A program made the translations under genes and the position numbers. Shown one piece after another: positions 8,524-17,852 of a DNA stretch of 64,000 bases. Positions within the stretch are counted from its first letter, which is position 1. Each line of letters opens with the position of its first letter. The notes below the pieces were generated by a model. The model saw only the letters and a program-made list of their open reading frames with translations, was not told the origin of the DNA and searched no databases. Origin of the DNA: Dictyobacter arantiisoli. GTDB taxonomy: Bacteria > Chloroflexota > Ktedonobacteria > Ktedonobacterales > Ktedonobacteraceae. Where the stretch lies: positions 79,663 to 143,662 of the forward strand of contig NZ_BIXY01000002.1 in NCBI RefSeq assembly GCF_008326305.1. Direction: 5' to 3'.

Positions 8524-8845
8524 TGCTCTCCTCTTTCCGCAATTACAAGTACAATCTTCATCATCATGATCTTATTGAATGGCCAAGATCATAGATATAG
8601 ATATGGGATAATTTCCTCAAAGTAAGCACAATTTTTCCATGTTACGAGCATTTGCGCCATACTGCAAGGCACTGCCCATTTCATTATAGCACCTGTTATG
8701 AGCGTCGACTTATGGCATTGCTCTCTTCATTTAATGTGCTGGATGTGGTTGGGAATTGGGTTTCAATCACATCCATAAAACGAAACCTGTTTCCGTGTGC
8801 CCGACCGGCCCATGGCTGGATAGGTGTTTTCCCTGTTCTCTTGTC
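8524..8845 (-). promoter_or_regulatory. Intergenic region with candidate extended -10 promoter for the S9 peptidase
   Basis: No gene is seen in this gap. On the minus strand CAGGTGCTATAAT gives a perfect -10 hexamer (8683-8688) with the TG extension but no clear -35. The same motif occurs upstream of the kinase gene at 3183-3191. The predicted leader is about 150 nt. Confidence 0.45.
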
Positions 8846-9544
8846 TTATCTTGAAATAAGACGAGCGATCAGGAAAGCCGCCGCCGCTGCGAGTCCGCCA
8901 ATCAGTGCTGTTTGTATGGAACTTCTGAAAGGTTTTGTGCCAGTAAAACGACCTTTGACATATCCGAAAATGAGTAGCGCGAGTAGCGTTGCAACGACCG
9001 ATATCTGTAAAGCGGTGGATGCTGGTGAGAATAAGAAGTAGGGACTGAGTGGAATTAAGCCTCCGACGATATAGGATGCGGCAATGGTCAGGGCACTTGT
9101 AAGCGCACGTTTCGGATCGGGTTTTTCAAGCCCCAGTTCAAAGCGCATCATAAAATCAATCCATGCCTCGGGATGCTTGCTCAATGCTTCTACAATGGGA
9201 GCACTTTCTTGTTGCGAGAGACCATAGGAGATGAAAATATCCATCACCTCGGCTTTCTCGGCATCCGCTTTCTCGTTGATTTCTTGCTGTTCACGCAGAC
9301 GCTCACTCGTATAATGCTCCGCATCGCTGCGAGCCGCCAGATAGCCTCCCAATCCCATTGCGATAGAACCAGCCGCTATTTCAGCCAGTCCAGCCGTAAG
9401 GATGATGGAGGTCGAACTCACAGCCCCGGAGAGTCCGGCAGCCAGCGCAAACGGAACCGTTAGCCCATCTGACATTCCAATCACGATGTCTCGAATGGTC
9501 TCTCCAGCCGTAAAATGTCGTTCGACATGTGGTGTTTGTGGCAT
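8846..9544 (-). CDS. VIT1/CCC1 family transporter (iron/manganese)
   Basis: At 232 residues this matches the family length. 'IRDIVIGMSDGLTVPFALAAGL' is the hallmark first helix, followed by 'ILTAGLAEIAAGSIAMGLGGYLAARS', a charged cytoplasmic segment rich in Glu and Lys (about residues 77-115) that corresponds to the metal-binding domain, and three more helices ending at the C-terminus. VIT1/CCC1 proteins export Fe2+ or Mn2+ from the cytoplasm or store it in vacuoles; in bacteria they probably detoxify. It is minus strand, upstream of the peptidase but separated by 322 bp, so likely independent. Substrate metal is inferred from the family. Confidence 0.9.
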   Translation of the reverse strand: MPQTPHVERHFTAGETIRDIVIGMSDGLTVPFALAAGLSGAVSSTSIILTAGLAEIAAGSIAMGLGGYLAARSDAEHYTSERLREQQEINEKADAEKAEVMDIFISYGLSQQESAPIVEALSKHPEAWIDFMMRFELGLEKPDPKRALTSALTIAASYIVGGLIPLSPYFLFSPASTALQISVVATLLALLIFGYVKGRFTGTKPFRSSIQTALIGGLAAAAAFLIARLISR

Positions 9545-9660
9545 AAACTCTTCTTTCCCTTCGTTGTTCGCCTTCGCTTCAAATGAGGAGGTGTTACTAT
9601 ATTTCTCATACCGTTAGCAATGAGGGCCTGGATATTTGCGGCCCTCCTGAAAAGTCACGA

Positions 9661-9708
9661 AAGAGAGAGGAAGTGCGCTCCATTTATAGTAGCTCACTCC
9701 CTCTCTTG
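9661..9708. terminator. Terminator-like hairpin downstream of nuoN
   Basis: AAGAGAGAGGAAGTG (9661-9675) pairs imperfectly with CACTCCCTCTCTT (9695-9707). The T-run GTTTTTTT lies on the plus side; on the minus strand the stem is followed by a mixed T-rich stretch. It lies 30 bp past the end of the nuo operon and probably ends it. Confidence 0.55.
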
Positions 9709-9737
9709 TTTTTTTGCTTGCTCGTTTGTTTGCCTGT

Positions 9738-11426
9738 TTACCTCATCAGTTGTTGCGCGGCCTGCTGGATAGTGGGTAGCCAGAAGGGAAGAATTATTCC
9801 GACGACGAGGGTACCCAGGGCGGCAATACCTAGCGCGAGCCAGGACATCCATTCCAGTTCACGGGTTGGTTCTGGTTCGCTGGTCCTAATCACAGGAGAG
9901 GTAACCTTTGTAGGGAGGGGCCGTTCCGCTACCGCTGTGACACTACTAGCCGCCGGTACGGCGTTGCGTATGGGACGACGTGTTGGTGTGACAGGGACCT
10001 CTGGCCGTGCTGTGCCATAGCTCTCTCCACGTCCTGTGCCACGTATTCCTTCACGACCCTCCATAAACATGGTGGCGATGAAGCGCAGGTAGTAGTAGAT
10101 GCCAAGTACGCTGGCGAGGATACCGATGATCAATAGTTCGGGATGTCCTCCCACGAGCGCGGCATAGAAGAGGTAGTATTTCCCGGCGAAGCCGACCATC
10201 GGCGGGAAGCCTGCCAGGGCCAGCAGGAAGAAGGCTAGCAGTCCGGCCAGCCAGGGATTCCGATACCAGAGTCCTCGTAGTTCGGCCAGTTCGTAGCCGG
10301 AGTTGTCCCGCCGTTCGAGCAGCGAGATGACCCCGAAGGCTCCGATATTCATGAATAGATAGCAGGAGAGATAGAACAGGATCGCTGAGGCTCCAATGTG
10401 CCGCTGGCCCGCTCCACTGACGACGATGCCGATCAGCAGATATCCCCCATGCGCGATGCTCGAATAGGCTAGCATTCGTTTGATATTGCTCTGTCCCAGG
10501 GCCATCAGGTTGCCGGCTACGATGGTCAGGACCGCGATGCCCCACACAACCGGCATCCAATCATTCTGTACACTTGAAAGCATAAAGCCGAAGACGCGTA
10601 CAAATGCCAGCAGGGCGGCCACCTTGGTTCCAATTGACATAAATGCCGTCACAGGAGCAGGTGCACCCTGATAGACATCCGGCGTCCAGGATTGGAAGGG
10701 AACAGCTGAGACTTTGAAGGCAAAGCCTACCGTGAGCAGCGCCATACCTGTCAGTAACAGTAGTGGCGCATGTCCATGACTGTGTGTGGCGACAAAGCTC
10801 TGGATATCGATAAAGCTAGTGTGTCCGGTAGCGGCATAGATCAGCGAGATGCCATAGAGCAGGAAGGCCGAGGCAAATGAGCTGAGCAGGAAGTATTTCA
10901 TACCCGCTTCTTGCGAGGTCGGGCGCTGATCAATAAAGCTGCACAGGATATATAATGCGAGCGAGAATATCTCCAGGCCGACAAAGACAATCGCAAAGTT
11001 GGTCGCGCCCGCCATCAAGAGCATGCCGGTCATCGCCAGCAACATCAGGGCGTAATATTCGCCCTGATGGACCAGATTGAGCCGCTTCAGATACGCAGGC
11101 GAGAGTAAGACACCCAAGCCACCCGCGATCAAAATGATCAGGTAAGCGTACAGCGTCCCGTTATCCGAGCCGATCATATTGTTGAAGGCCGAGGCTGGAT
11201 GCTCGATGAAGAAGAGTGCTATTGTCACAGCCAGAGCTAATAAGACCCCGACCAGGGCCACGATGGGTAGGACCGCGAAGTTGGCGGGGCCGCTATGTTT
11301 CGAGCGTTTGCCCGCATGTGGTAGCAGCAGATCGACGGACATCGTGAGCAGCACCATCAGCACCAGCACGACAATCGGCGCGATCCCCAGCCAATCCTGG
11401 GGACTGACTGAATAGGTAAATGTCAT
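9738..11426 (-). CDS. nuoN: NADH-quinone oxidoreductase subunit N
   Basis: This antiporter-like membrane subunit of complex I pumps protons. It has the family motifs 'VFVGLEIFSLALYIL', 'KVSAVPFQSWTPDVYQGAP' with the helix-7/8 lysine region, and 'SNIKRMLAYSSIAHGGYLLIG'. At 562 residues it is longer than typical NuoN (about 480). The excess is a Pro/Arg/Thr-rich insert at about residues 459-524, between the last two helices, carrying 'TPTRRP' and 'SEPEPTRELEW'. The last helix and the C-terminus are intact. It is the last gene of the operon, 12 bp after nuoM. Confidence 0.95.
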   Translation of the reverse strand: MTFTYSVSPQDWLGIAPIVVLVLMVLLTMSVDLLLPHAGKRSKHSGPANFAVLPIVALVGVLLALAVTIALFFIEHPASAFNNMIGSDNGTLYAYLIILIAGGLGVLLSPAYLKRLNLVHQGEYYALMLLAMTGMLLMAGATNFAIVFVGLEIFSLALYILCSFIDQRPTSQEAGMKYFLLSSFASAFLLYGISLIYAATGHTSFIDIQSFVATHSHGHAPLLLLTGMALLTVGFAFKVSAVPFQSWTPDVYQGAPAPVTAFMSIGTKVAALLAFVRVFGFMLSSVQNDWMPVVWGIAVLTIVAGNLMALGQSNIKRMLAYSSIAHGGYLLIGIVVSGAGQRHIGASAILFYLSCYLFMNIGAFGVISLLERRDNSGYELAELRGLWYRNPWLAGLLAFFLLALAGFPPMVGFAGKYYLFYAALVGGHPELLIIGILASVLGIYYYLRFIATMFMEGREGIRGTGRGESYGTARPEVPVTPTRRPIRNAVPAASSVTAVAERPLPTKVTSPVIRTSEPEPTRELEWMSWLALGIAALGTLVVGIILPFWLPTIQQAAQQLMR

Positions 11427-11438
11427 AGCAAGCCCCCT

Positions 11439-12983
11439 CTATCTGGCGAAAGCATTGCCCAGTACCTGCATTGTATTTATGAGCGAGGGATTAATCACCC
11501 CGGCGATAAAGGCAGGCTGGATGCCGATGTAAAAGATGAATAACAGTAGTGGCGCAACCACCCAGAATTCTTTCCAACTGATATCGCGCAAACTCCCTTT
11601 GCGGATGCTCGCTGTAACAACTCCATCCTGCCTGGGACTTCCCCACATGATACCAATAAAGAAGCGCAGCATATACCACGCCGCCGGAACCACCACTAGC
11701 GTTCCCAGTACTCCCAGGGTAACATTGGAGCGGAAGACGCCCAGTAAGGAGAGGAACTCGCCGGTAAATCCATTCAACCCCGGCAGGCCCAATGACGAGA
11801 GGGCTGCAATGCCCATTGCCACCGCCAGCCAGGGAATACGTGCCGCCAGACCACCGTAATCGCTCAGGCGTCGTGTGTTAGTACGGTATTCCAGGAAGCC
11901 TGCCAGCAGGAACAGGGCCGCAGTCGTGATACCATGATTGACCATTTGCAGGACCGCGCCGCCCATGCCTTGAGCGTTGAACGAGAACAATCCCAGCATG
12001 ATCACGCCCAGATGGCTGATACTGGAATATCCCAGTAGCCGCTTGAGATCCGTCTGGGTCAGTGCCAGCACCGCACAGTAGAGAATGCCAACCACCGCCA
12101 GGGTATTAAAGAGCGGTGCCAGCGTCTGAACTGCCTGTGGGAAGAGTGGAATACAGAGGCGTAGGAAGCCGTAGATACCTGTCTTCGACATTGCCCCGGC
12201 CAACAGGGCAGTGACCGGCGCAGGAGCCTCGCTATACGCGTCTGGAAGCCAGCTATGGAAGGGTATCAGTGGCACCTTGACTGCGAAGGCCGCCGCGAAG
12301 GCTAACAATAACCAGGTCTGGATATCGCTACCCAGCACGCCGCGACAACTGCTGGCTGTATTCAATAACTGTGAGAGTTCCAATGTATAGCCACAGTTAA
12401 CGCCAGCCGCTAATTGATGATAATAGCCGAGCGCGATAATCCCGACCAGCATCAAGAAGCTACCAACGGAGGTATAAATGACAAACTTTAAGGCTGCATA
12501 GATACGCCGCTCGCCGCCCCAGGTTCCCAGTAGGAAGTACGCCGGAATCAGCATGACCTCCCAGAAGATATAGAACAGGAAGAGGTTGCTGGCGAGAAAG
12601 ACGCCCAGCATGCCGCTTTCCAGCAGCAGCATAAACGCCATATAGTTCTTGATTTTGCGTTCGATACGGAACGAGGCTGCGATACAGACCGTCGTCAGCA
12701 GTGCCGTCAGTGCTACCAGTACCAGACTGATACCATCCACACTCAGGCTATAATTGATACCCAGCGACGGGAGCCAGGACCAGCTTTCGCTGAGGTATGA
12801 AGAGCTAAAGATGCTGATCGTGTGCTGGAGATAGGTCAGGATCAGCACGATAACCAGCACTAATTCCACCAGAGCCAGCGTTAGGGCTGTCCAGCGCAGA
12901 GCCGTCACGCGCTCACGCGGGAAGAAGAGCAGAGCCAATCCTCCCAATAGAGGAAAGGTGATGACCGCTGAGAGAAAAAACAT
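11439..12983 (-). CDS. nuoM: NADH-quinone oxidoreductase subunit M
   Basis: A 514-residue antiporter-like proton-pumping subunit with 'FYIFWEVMLIPAYFLLG' (conserved TM5 glutamate), 'KVPLIPFHSWLPDAYSEAPA' and 'QTDLKRLLGYSSISHLGVI'. About 14 membrane helices are expected and the hydrophobic pattern agrees. It starts 5 bp after the nuoL stop and is followed 12 bp later by nuoN. It acts in the cytoplasmic membrane arm of complex I. Confidence 0.97.
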   Translation of the reverse strand: MFFLSAVITFPLLGGLALLFFPRERVTALRWTALTLALVELVLVIVLILTYLQHTISIFSSSYLSESWSWLPSLGINYSLSVDGISLVLVALTALLTTVCIAASFRIERKIKNYMAFMLLLESGMLGVFLASNLFLFYIFWEVMLIPAYFLLGTWGGERRIYAALKFVIYTSVGSFLMLVGIIALGYYHQLAAGVNCGYTLELSQLLNTASSCRGVLGSDIQTWLLLAFAAAFAVKVPLIPFHSWLPDAYSEAPAPVTALLAGAMSKTGIYGFLRLCIPLFPQAVQTLAPLFNTLAVVGILYCAVLALTQTDLKRLLGYSSISHLGVIMLGLFSFNAQGMGGAVLQMVNHGITTAALFLLAGFLEYRTNTRRLSDYGGLAARIPWLAVAMGIAALSSLGLPGLNGFTGEFLSLLGVFRSNVTLGVLGTLVVVPAAWYMLRFFIGIMWGSPRQDGVVTASIRKGSLRDISWKEFWVVAPLLLFIFYIGIQPAFIAGVINPSLINTMQVLGNAFAR

Positions 12984-12988
12984 AGCCG

Positions 12989-14989
12989 CTACCCCCTCAT
13001 CGCATAATAGACAACAATCACGACCACGCCAAAGAGAATCCCCAGCGCGTAGTTGCGCATATAGCCGGTCTGTACCCGGCGTATTACAGCGCTACTGCCA
13101 TGGAACACCATAGAGATACCACGGCTTCCGCCATCCAGCACATCCCCTTCCAGATAGCGTGTCAGGCCGCGTCCCAGTGCTAGAATTGGTGTAACCAGCA
13201 CCGCGTTCAGTGCCTCATCGACATAATATTTGTGGAAGACCAGTTGATAGAGGGGATTACCCTGCATCTGGGTTTTATAGCCAAATCCCTTGCCATAGAA
13301 GCGCCAGGCCAGACCGATCCCCAATACGCCAGCCAGCAGGCTCAGGCCAGTTGAGATCCACGCTAATCCCAGTGGCAAGTCGGCTGCGTGGGCATGCAGA
13401 CCGGATGGCAAGAAGCTCGTCAATGGTGACCAGCCCGGAAGGCCAAAGAGCGCCAGCGAACCGATAAAGCCACCCACTACCGAGAGTACCGCCAGGATAA
13501 TCAGCGGTGTTGACATCACCCGTGGAACCTCGTGGATTGCGCTATAGCGGATGTGTACAGTATGCTGATGACCGGCGGCTGTTACCAGCGTATTCTCATC
13601 TTTTGCCTCATTGACTTCCGCATTATGTTCCGCCGCCGTGGCCGTTTCGCCACGATAGCTACCGGCGAAGATACCGAAGAAGAGGCGGAACATATAGAAG
13701 GCAGTTAAGCCAGCCGTGACGATTCCGATGATCCACAATACGTAGTACCAGACGTTCCCGCTCGCCGTGGCCTGAGCCAGTACCGAGCCTAGAATCTCAT
13801 CCTTACTCCAGAAGCCAGCCAGCGGAATGATGCCGCTGATCGCCAGGGCACCAATCAAGAAGGTTACTCCGGTAATCCGTAAGCGGCCCCATAAGCCGCC
13901 CATCTTACGCATATCCTGCTCGCCGCCCAGGGCATGGATGATGGCACCCGCGCCCAGGAAGAGGAGCGCCTTGAAGAAGGCATGCGTGACCAGATGGAAG
14001 ATACCACCGGCATAGTTGTGGACACCCTCAGCCATAAACATATAGCCCAACTGACTGATCGTCGAATAGGCCAGCACACGCTTGATATCGAGTTGGACCA
14101 GCGCGATGCTGGCCGCATATAATGCCGTGACGCCACCGATACCGGCAACCACTGCTAATGCTACGCTCGATTGCTCAAACAACGGTGAGGTACGCGCCAC
14201 CAGATAGACACCTGCTGTAACCATCGTGGCGGCATGGATCAAGGCGCTGACAGGGGTGGGACCTTCCATGGCGTCCGGCAACCACATATAGAGCGGCAAC
14301 TGGGCAGATTTAGCGGCACAAGCCACAAAGAGCAGCAGACAGATAGCTGTGGCGGTTCCGCCGCTAAATGTATGGGCCAACACGCTACCGTAGTCCAGAT
14401 GACCACTCTGCGCGAAGATCAGGAAGATCGCCAGCATCAAGCCCAGATCGCCAATAATGTTGATCACAAAGGCTTTCTGTGCCGCCGCCACCGCCGACCG
14501 CCGCTGGTACCAGAAGCCGATCAGTAGATAAGATGCCAGACCAACTAATCCCCAACCGACTAACAAGAAAAGGAAGGTATCCGCGATGACCAGCAGGACC
14601 ATCGCGAAAATAAAGAAGTTCAGATAGGCAAAGAAACGCCAGAGACCTGGATCATCCGCCATATAGCCTGCTGAATAGATATGGATCAGCAAGCCGACGC
14701 CGGTTACCACAAGTAGCATCGTCATCGAGAGTGGATCGAGCAGGGCTCCAAAGTCCAGTGAAAATGTCCCGGCGCTGATCCAATGATAGATGACGCTATC
14801 GTTACTCCGTTGCGCGGCGGAGGTACTCAGCATATTGATAAAGTTTACGGCGGCAAGGAGAAAGGCTAGCCCGCAGGCACCCCAGCCAATCGTCAGGATT
14901 GCCGTCCTCGGCATGAACCTGCCCATCAGGCCCAGGATTATAAATCCGAGCAAAGGGAGCACGAGCACCCATAGACTTAGATTCGTCAT
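12989..14989 (-). CDS. nuoL: NADH-quinone oxidoreductase subunit L
   Basis: A 666-residue distal proton pump with 'RFFAYLNFFIFAMVLLV', 'KSAQLPLYMWLPDAMEGPTP' and 'HAATMVTAGVYLVAR', all diagnostic of NuoL. The C-terminal third carries a hydrophilic, His/Glu-rich loop (about residues 445-480) before the long lateral-helix region and final membrane helix 'GILFGVVVIVVYYAM'. The start codon lies 2 bp after the nuoK stop, implying translational coupling. Confidence 0.97.
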   Translation of the reverse strand: MTNLSLWVLVLPLLGFIILGLMGRFMPRTAILTIGWGACGLAFLLAAVNFINMLSTSAAQRSNDSVIYHWISAGTFSLDFGALLDPLSMTMLLVVTGVGLLIHIYSAGYMADDPGLWRFFAYLNFFIFAMVLLVIADTFLFLLVGWGLVGLASYLLIGFWYQRRSAVAAAQKAFVINIIGDLGLMLAIFLIFAQSGHLDYGSVLAHTFSGGTATAICLLLFVACAAKSAQLPLYMWLPDAMEGPTPVSALIHAATMVTAGVYLVARTSPLFEQSSVALAVVAGIGGVTALYAASIALVQLDIKRVLAYSTISQLGYMFMAEGVHNYAGGIFHLVTHAFFKALLFLGAGAIIHALGGEQDMRKMGGLWGRLRITGVTFLIGALAISGIIPLAGFWSKDEILGSVLAQATASGNVWYYVLWIIGIVTAGLTAFYMFRLFFGIFAGSYRGETATAAEHNAEVNEAKDENTLVTAAGHQHTVHIRYSAIHEVPRVMSTPLIILAVLSVVGGFIGSLALFGLPGWSPLTSFLPSGLHAHAADLPLGLAWISTGLSLLAGVLGIGLAWRFYGKGFGYKTQMQGNPLYQLVFHKYYVDEALNAVLVTPILALGRGLTRYLEGDVLDGGSRGISMVFHGSSAVIRRVQTGYMRNYALGILFGVVVIVVYYAMRG

Positions 14990-14991
14990 AG

Positions 14992-15291
14992 CTAGCCTCG
15001 CAGTACGTTCATCTCGTCAACATCGATGTTGTGGCGCGTACGGAAAATGGAGACGATCAAAGCCAGCCCGACGACAACTTCAGCGGCGGCGACCGTCAGT
15101 ACCAGAAATACGAACATCTGCCCGTCGACAGAGTCCAGAAAATGGGATAACGCCACAAACGATAGATTGACTGCATTTAACATAAGTTCAATGGACATAA
15201 AAATGATCAGTGGGTTGCGTCGAATTAACACACCGATGACTCCGATGGTGAATATGACCGCGCTCACTATCAAATAAGCCGTTAATGGCAT
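14992..15291 (-). CDS. nuoK: NADH-quinone oxidoreductase subunit K
   Basis: A small membrane subunit of 99 residues with three helices and the conserved glutamates in '[14 protein letters not shown]' and '[13 protein letters not shown]', both needed for proton transfer. The reading frame is open much further upstream (to 15576), but the ATG at 15291 has the ribosome-binding site GGGAGA and gives the standard NuoK length, so the upstream extension over nuoJ is rejected. It sits between nuoJ (23 bp before) and nuoL (2 bp after). Confidence 0.96.
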   Translation of the reverse strand: MPLTAYLIVSAVIFTIGVIGVLIRRNPLIIFMSIELMLNAVNLSFVALSHFLDSVDGQMFVFLVLTVAAAEVVVGLALIVSIFRTRHNIDVDEMNVLRG

Positions 15292-15314
15292 AATAATCTC
15301 CCTTATGCTGGTAA

Positions 15315-15848
15315 CTAGTTCGTGCGGCGACCAAACACCAGCGCGCCCAATATCGCTACCACAATCAACAAACTCGTGACTTCGAAGGGAAAGAGAAAGC
15401 CGTGAAAGAGCGCCATGCCAAATGCCTGGGTATCTCCTTGATAGGTGGTAATCGCTTGCTTCAGGCTCTCGGCATGAGATGCGGTCGTGCCAGTCACCTG
15501 AGCACCTGTGAAAAGGAGATAGCTCAGAGCAGCCACCAGGATCAATCCTAGCAAGCCGCCGACCATACGCTGCCACGGAATCTGATTTCGTAGCGCCAAC
15601 TCGTCTTGATCGGATGCCAGCATCGTGACCACAAACAGAAAGAGCACCATAATGGCACCGGCATAGATCAAAATCTGGACTACTGCGATAAACATGGCCT
15701 GCAATTGGAGATAGAACAGGGCCAGAAAGAGCAGCGTTAAAATCAAGCTCAACGCGCTATGGATCGCGTTCTTAAAGGCGATCACGCCGATAGCGGTGGC
15801 AACCGTCGCCACCGCCAGGACCACAAACGAGACAATTTCGAATGTCAT
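15315..15848 (-). CDS. nuoJ: NADH-quinone oxidoreductase subunit J
   Basis: A 177-residue subunit with five predicted helices and the family motifs '[20 protein letters not shown]' and '[20 protein letters not shown]', the latter containing the pi-bulge region of TM3. A loop near residues 115-150 precedes the last helix '[18 protein letters not shown]'. The ATG at 15848 follows AGGAAG. It lies 85 bp after nuoI, the widest gap in the lower operon. Confidence 0.96.
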   Translation of the reverse strand: MTFEIVSFVVLAVATVATAIGVIAFKNAIHSALSLILTLLFLALFYLQLQAMFIAVVQILIYAGAIMVLFLFVVTMLASDQDELALRNQIPWQRMVGGLLGLILVAALSYLLFTGAQVTGTTASHAESLKQAITTYQGDTQAFGMALFHGFLFPFEVTSLLIVVAILGALVFGRRTN

Positions 15849-15933
15849 TTTAGTACTTCCTCAACTACCCCTGAGCGGTCAGCCATTGCTCTACTCCGCC
15901 ATACCGCTGAGAGGGGAAGGATGTTCTTCGTTC

Positions 15934-16554
15934 TTATGAATTGAGCTTGCGCCGATCCTCATCCTGATCTGCATTGAGCAGCAGGTTCGGGCGTTCAACC
16001 TCGATATTGCCCAGTCCCACAGCAGCCGAACTGGCACGCGAACCATCAAACACATGCGAATCCTGCGGAATGGGCTGTGCCGCCTCGGCTGGTGCCGGAT
16101 CAGCCCAGACTTCGTTTGATCCAACAGTCGCTGATCCTTTGGCCTCTAGCAGTTGCTCTTTGTGATAGATCAGATCTTCGGGATAATAGGAGGCGAGCTT
16201 ATATTCTTTCTCCAACGTGATTGCGCCTGTAGGACAGGCGGCCTGACAATAGCCGCAGAAGATACAGCGCAGCATATTCACGTCAAAGACTCTGGCGTAG
16301 CGCTCACCCGGTGAGACCGATTTCTCTTCGGTATTCTCGTCTGCCTCAATGTAGATTGCATTGGCGGGACAGGCACCGGCACAGAGGTAACAGCCGACGC
16401 ACCGCTCCATATCATTCTCATAGCGGTGCAGGACATGCCGTCCACGGAAACGCGCCGGTAATGTTCGCTCTTCCTCTGGATAGGAAATGGTGGTTGGCTT
16501 GCGGCCCATATTCTTCAGTGTGGTCGCCATGCCTTTTACAATATCGAAAGACAT
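15934..16554 (-). CDS. nuoI: NADH-quinone oxidoreductase subunit I (two [4Fe-4S])
   Basis: This ferredoxin-like subunit passes electrons from NuoG towards NuoB. Two complete cluster motifs are seen: 'CVGCYLCAGACP' and 'CIFCGYCQAACP', for clusters N6a and N6b. The core ends near residue 135. About 70 further residues form an Ala/Pro/Glu-rich tail ('WADPAPAEAAQPIPQDSHVF') that is absent from shorter homologues. It starts 11 bp after nuoH. Confidence 0.96.
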   Translation of the reverse strand: MSFDIVKGMATTLKNMGRKPTTISYPEEERTLPARFRGRHVLHRYENDMERCVGCYLCAGACPANAIYIEADENTEEKSVSPGERYARVFDVNMLRCIFCGYCQAACPTGAITLEKEYKLASYYPEDLIYHKEQLLEAKGSATVGSNEVWADPAPAEAAQPIPQDSHVFDGSRASSAAVGLGNIEVERPNLLLNADQDEDRRKLNS

Positions 16555-16565
16555 ATGTTTGCTCC

Positions 16566-17852
16566 TTACACCTGTACCGTATTTGAGTTCCGCGCTAGCG
16601 GAGGTTGACTGACGGAAGGGGCGCTATCCTCATCCTGTTCCAACTCTGGTTCCTGTTCATAGGTGACCAGCCGTACCGAATGAGGCAGCACAGGCTTGCC
16701 TGTTTCCACTTCCGAGAAATGCGTCCCCTCCAGGATGCCTTGACGGCGGATCGCGAACAGCATCACTACCACTACCAGCAAGCCAGCCACACCGCTGATC
16801 CACCAGAAGCGATCGCCACCCAGGGCGACCGTACAGGCGGTAATCACGATATTCAGTGCCGCCAGGGGTAGCAATACCTGCCAGCCAAAGCGCATCAGGC
16901 GATCATAGCGAATGCGTGGCAGCGTGGCGCGCAACCAGATGAAGAGGAAGAGGAAAAAGGCGACCTTGATCATAAAGATCACAATTGAGAGTATCGGGAT
17001 ACCATCCGTCAGTCCAAAGAGGCTCCAGCCGCCAAAGAAGAGCGTCGAGGCCACCGCGCTGACCGTGATCATATTGATGTATTCGGCCATCTGGAAGAGG
17101 CTCCAACGCAGACCGGCGTATTCGGTTAGATAGCCAGCGGTCAACTCCTGTTCGGCTTCAGGCAGATCAAAGGGGGCACGATTGACCTCGGCGACGGCGG
17201 CGATGATATAGATCACAAAGCCCAGAGGCTGTGCGCAGATATACCAGATGCCCATATCCAATTGCCGATGGACAATTGTCACCATACTCAGGGAGCCAGC
17301 CCACATCAGCACACCGCTCAAAGCTAATCCCAGACTGGTCTCATAGGAAACCATCTGTGCCGCGCTACGTAACGCGCCCAGCAGGGAATAGCGATTGCCT
17401 GATGACCAGCCTCCGAGCACGATACCATAGACCGAGAGCGACGAGATCGAGAGAATCCACAGCAGGCCGACATTGATATCGCCAATAAAAGGGTCCCAGA
17501 TGCTATGTACCCCTGAATTGGCGCTCCAATTATTGCCAATTGGTACCACAGCAAACGCGCACAGGGCAACCACCACCGAAATCACCGGAGCTAACACATA
17601 GATGCCGGCGCGAGCCTGACTGGGAATCATCTGTTCTTTAAACATCATTTTCAGCGCATCCGCAACAGGCTGAAACAATCCCATGGGCCCAGCACGATTG
17701 GGTCCCAGGCGGCCCTGGATCTTTGCTACGACACGCCGCTCAATCAATGTCATATAAGCGAACGCCGTGAGCAGGATCACAATGAGTAGCGCGCCCTTGA
17801 CAACCGTGGCGACGATCAGGGCCACGGTTGGATTATTCATAAAATCAAACAT
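16566..17852 (-). CDS. nuoH: NADH-quinone oxidoreductase subunit H
   Basis: The quinone-pocket membrane subunit, recognised by 'RRVVAKIQGRLGPNRAGPMG', 'NRAPFDLPEAEQELTAGYLTEY' and 'RATLPRIRYDRLM'. I take the ATG at 17852, preceded by AGGAGG at 6 nt and overlapping nuoG by 8 nt; this gives 428 residues and removes a non-homologous 14-residue extension. The C-terminus has a hydrophilic tail of about 55 residues rich in Glu and Pro, longer than usual. Confidence 0.96.
   Translation of the reverse strand: MFDFMNNPTVALIVATVVKGALLIVILLTAFAYMTLIERRVVAKIQGRLGPNRAGPMGLFQPVADALKMMFKEQMIPSQARAGIYVLAPVISVVVALCAFAVVPIGNNWSANSGVHSIWDPFIGDINVGLLWILSISSLSVYGIVLGGWSSGNRYSLLGALRSAAQMVSYETSLGLALSGVLMWAGSLSMVTIVHRQLDMGIWYICAQPLGFVIYIIAAVAEVNRAPFDLPEAEQELTAGYLTEYAGLRWSLFQMAEYINMITVSAVASTLFFGGWSLFGLTDGIPILSIVIFMIKVAFFLFLFIWLRATLPRIRYDRLMRFGWQVLLPLAALNIVITACTVALGGDRFWWISGVAGLLVVVVMLFAIRRQGILEGTHFSEVETGKPVLPHSVRLVTYEQEPELEQDEDSAPSVSQPPLARNSNTVQV

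Noticed and set aside
14992..15576. 194-residue form of NuoK
   Set aside because: The extra 95 residues overlap nuoJ in another frame and precede a well-placed ATG at 15291 that gives the standard 99-residue NuoK.
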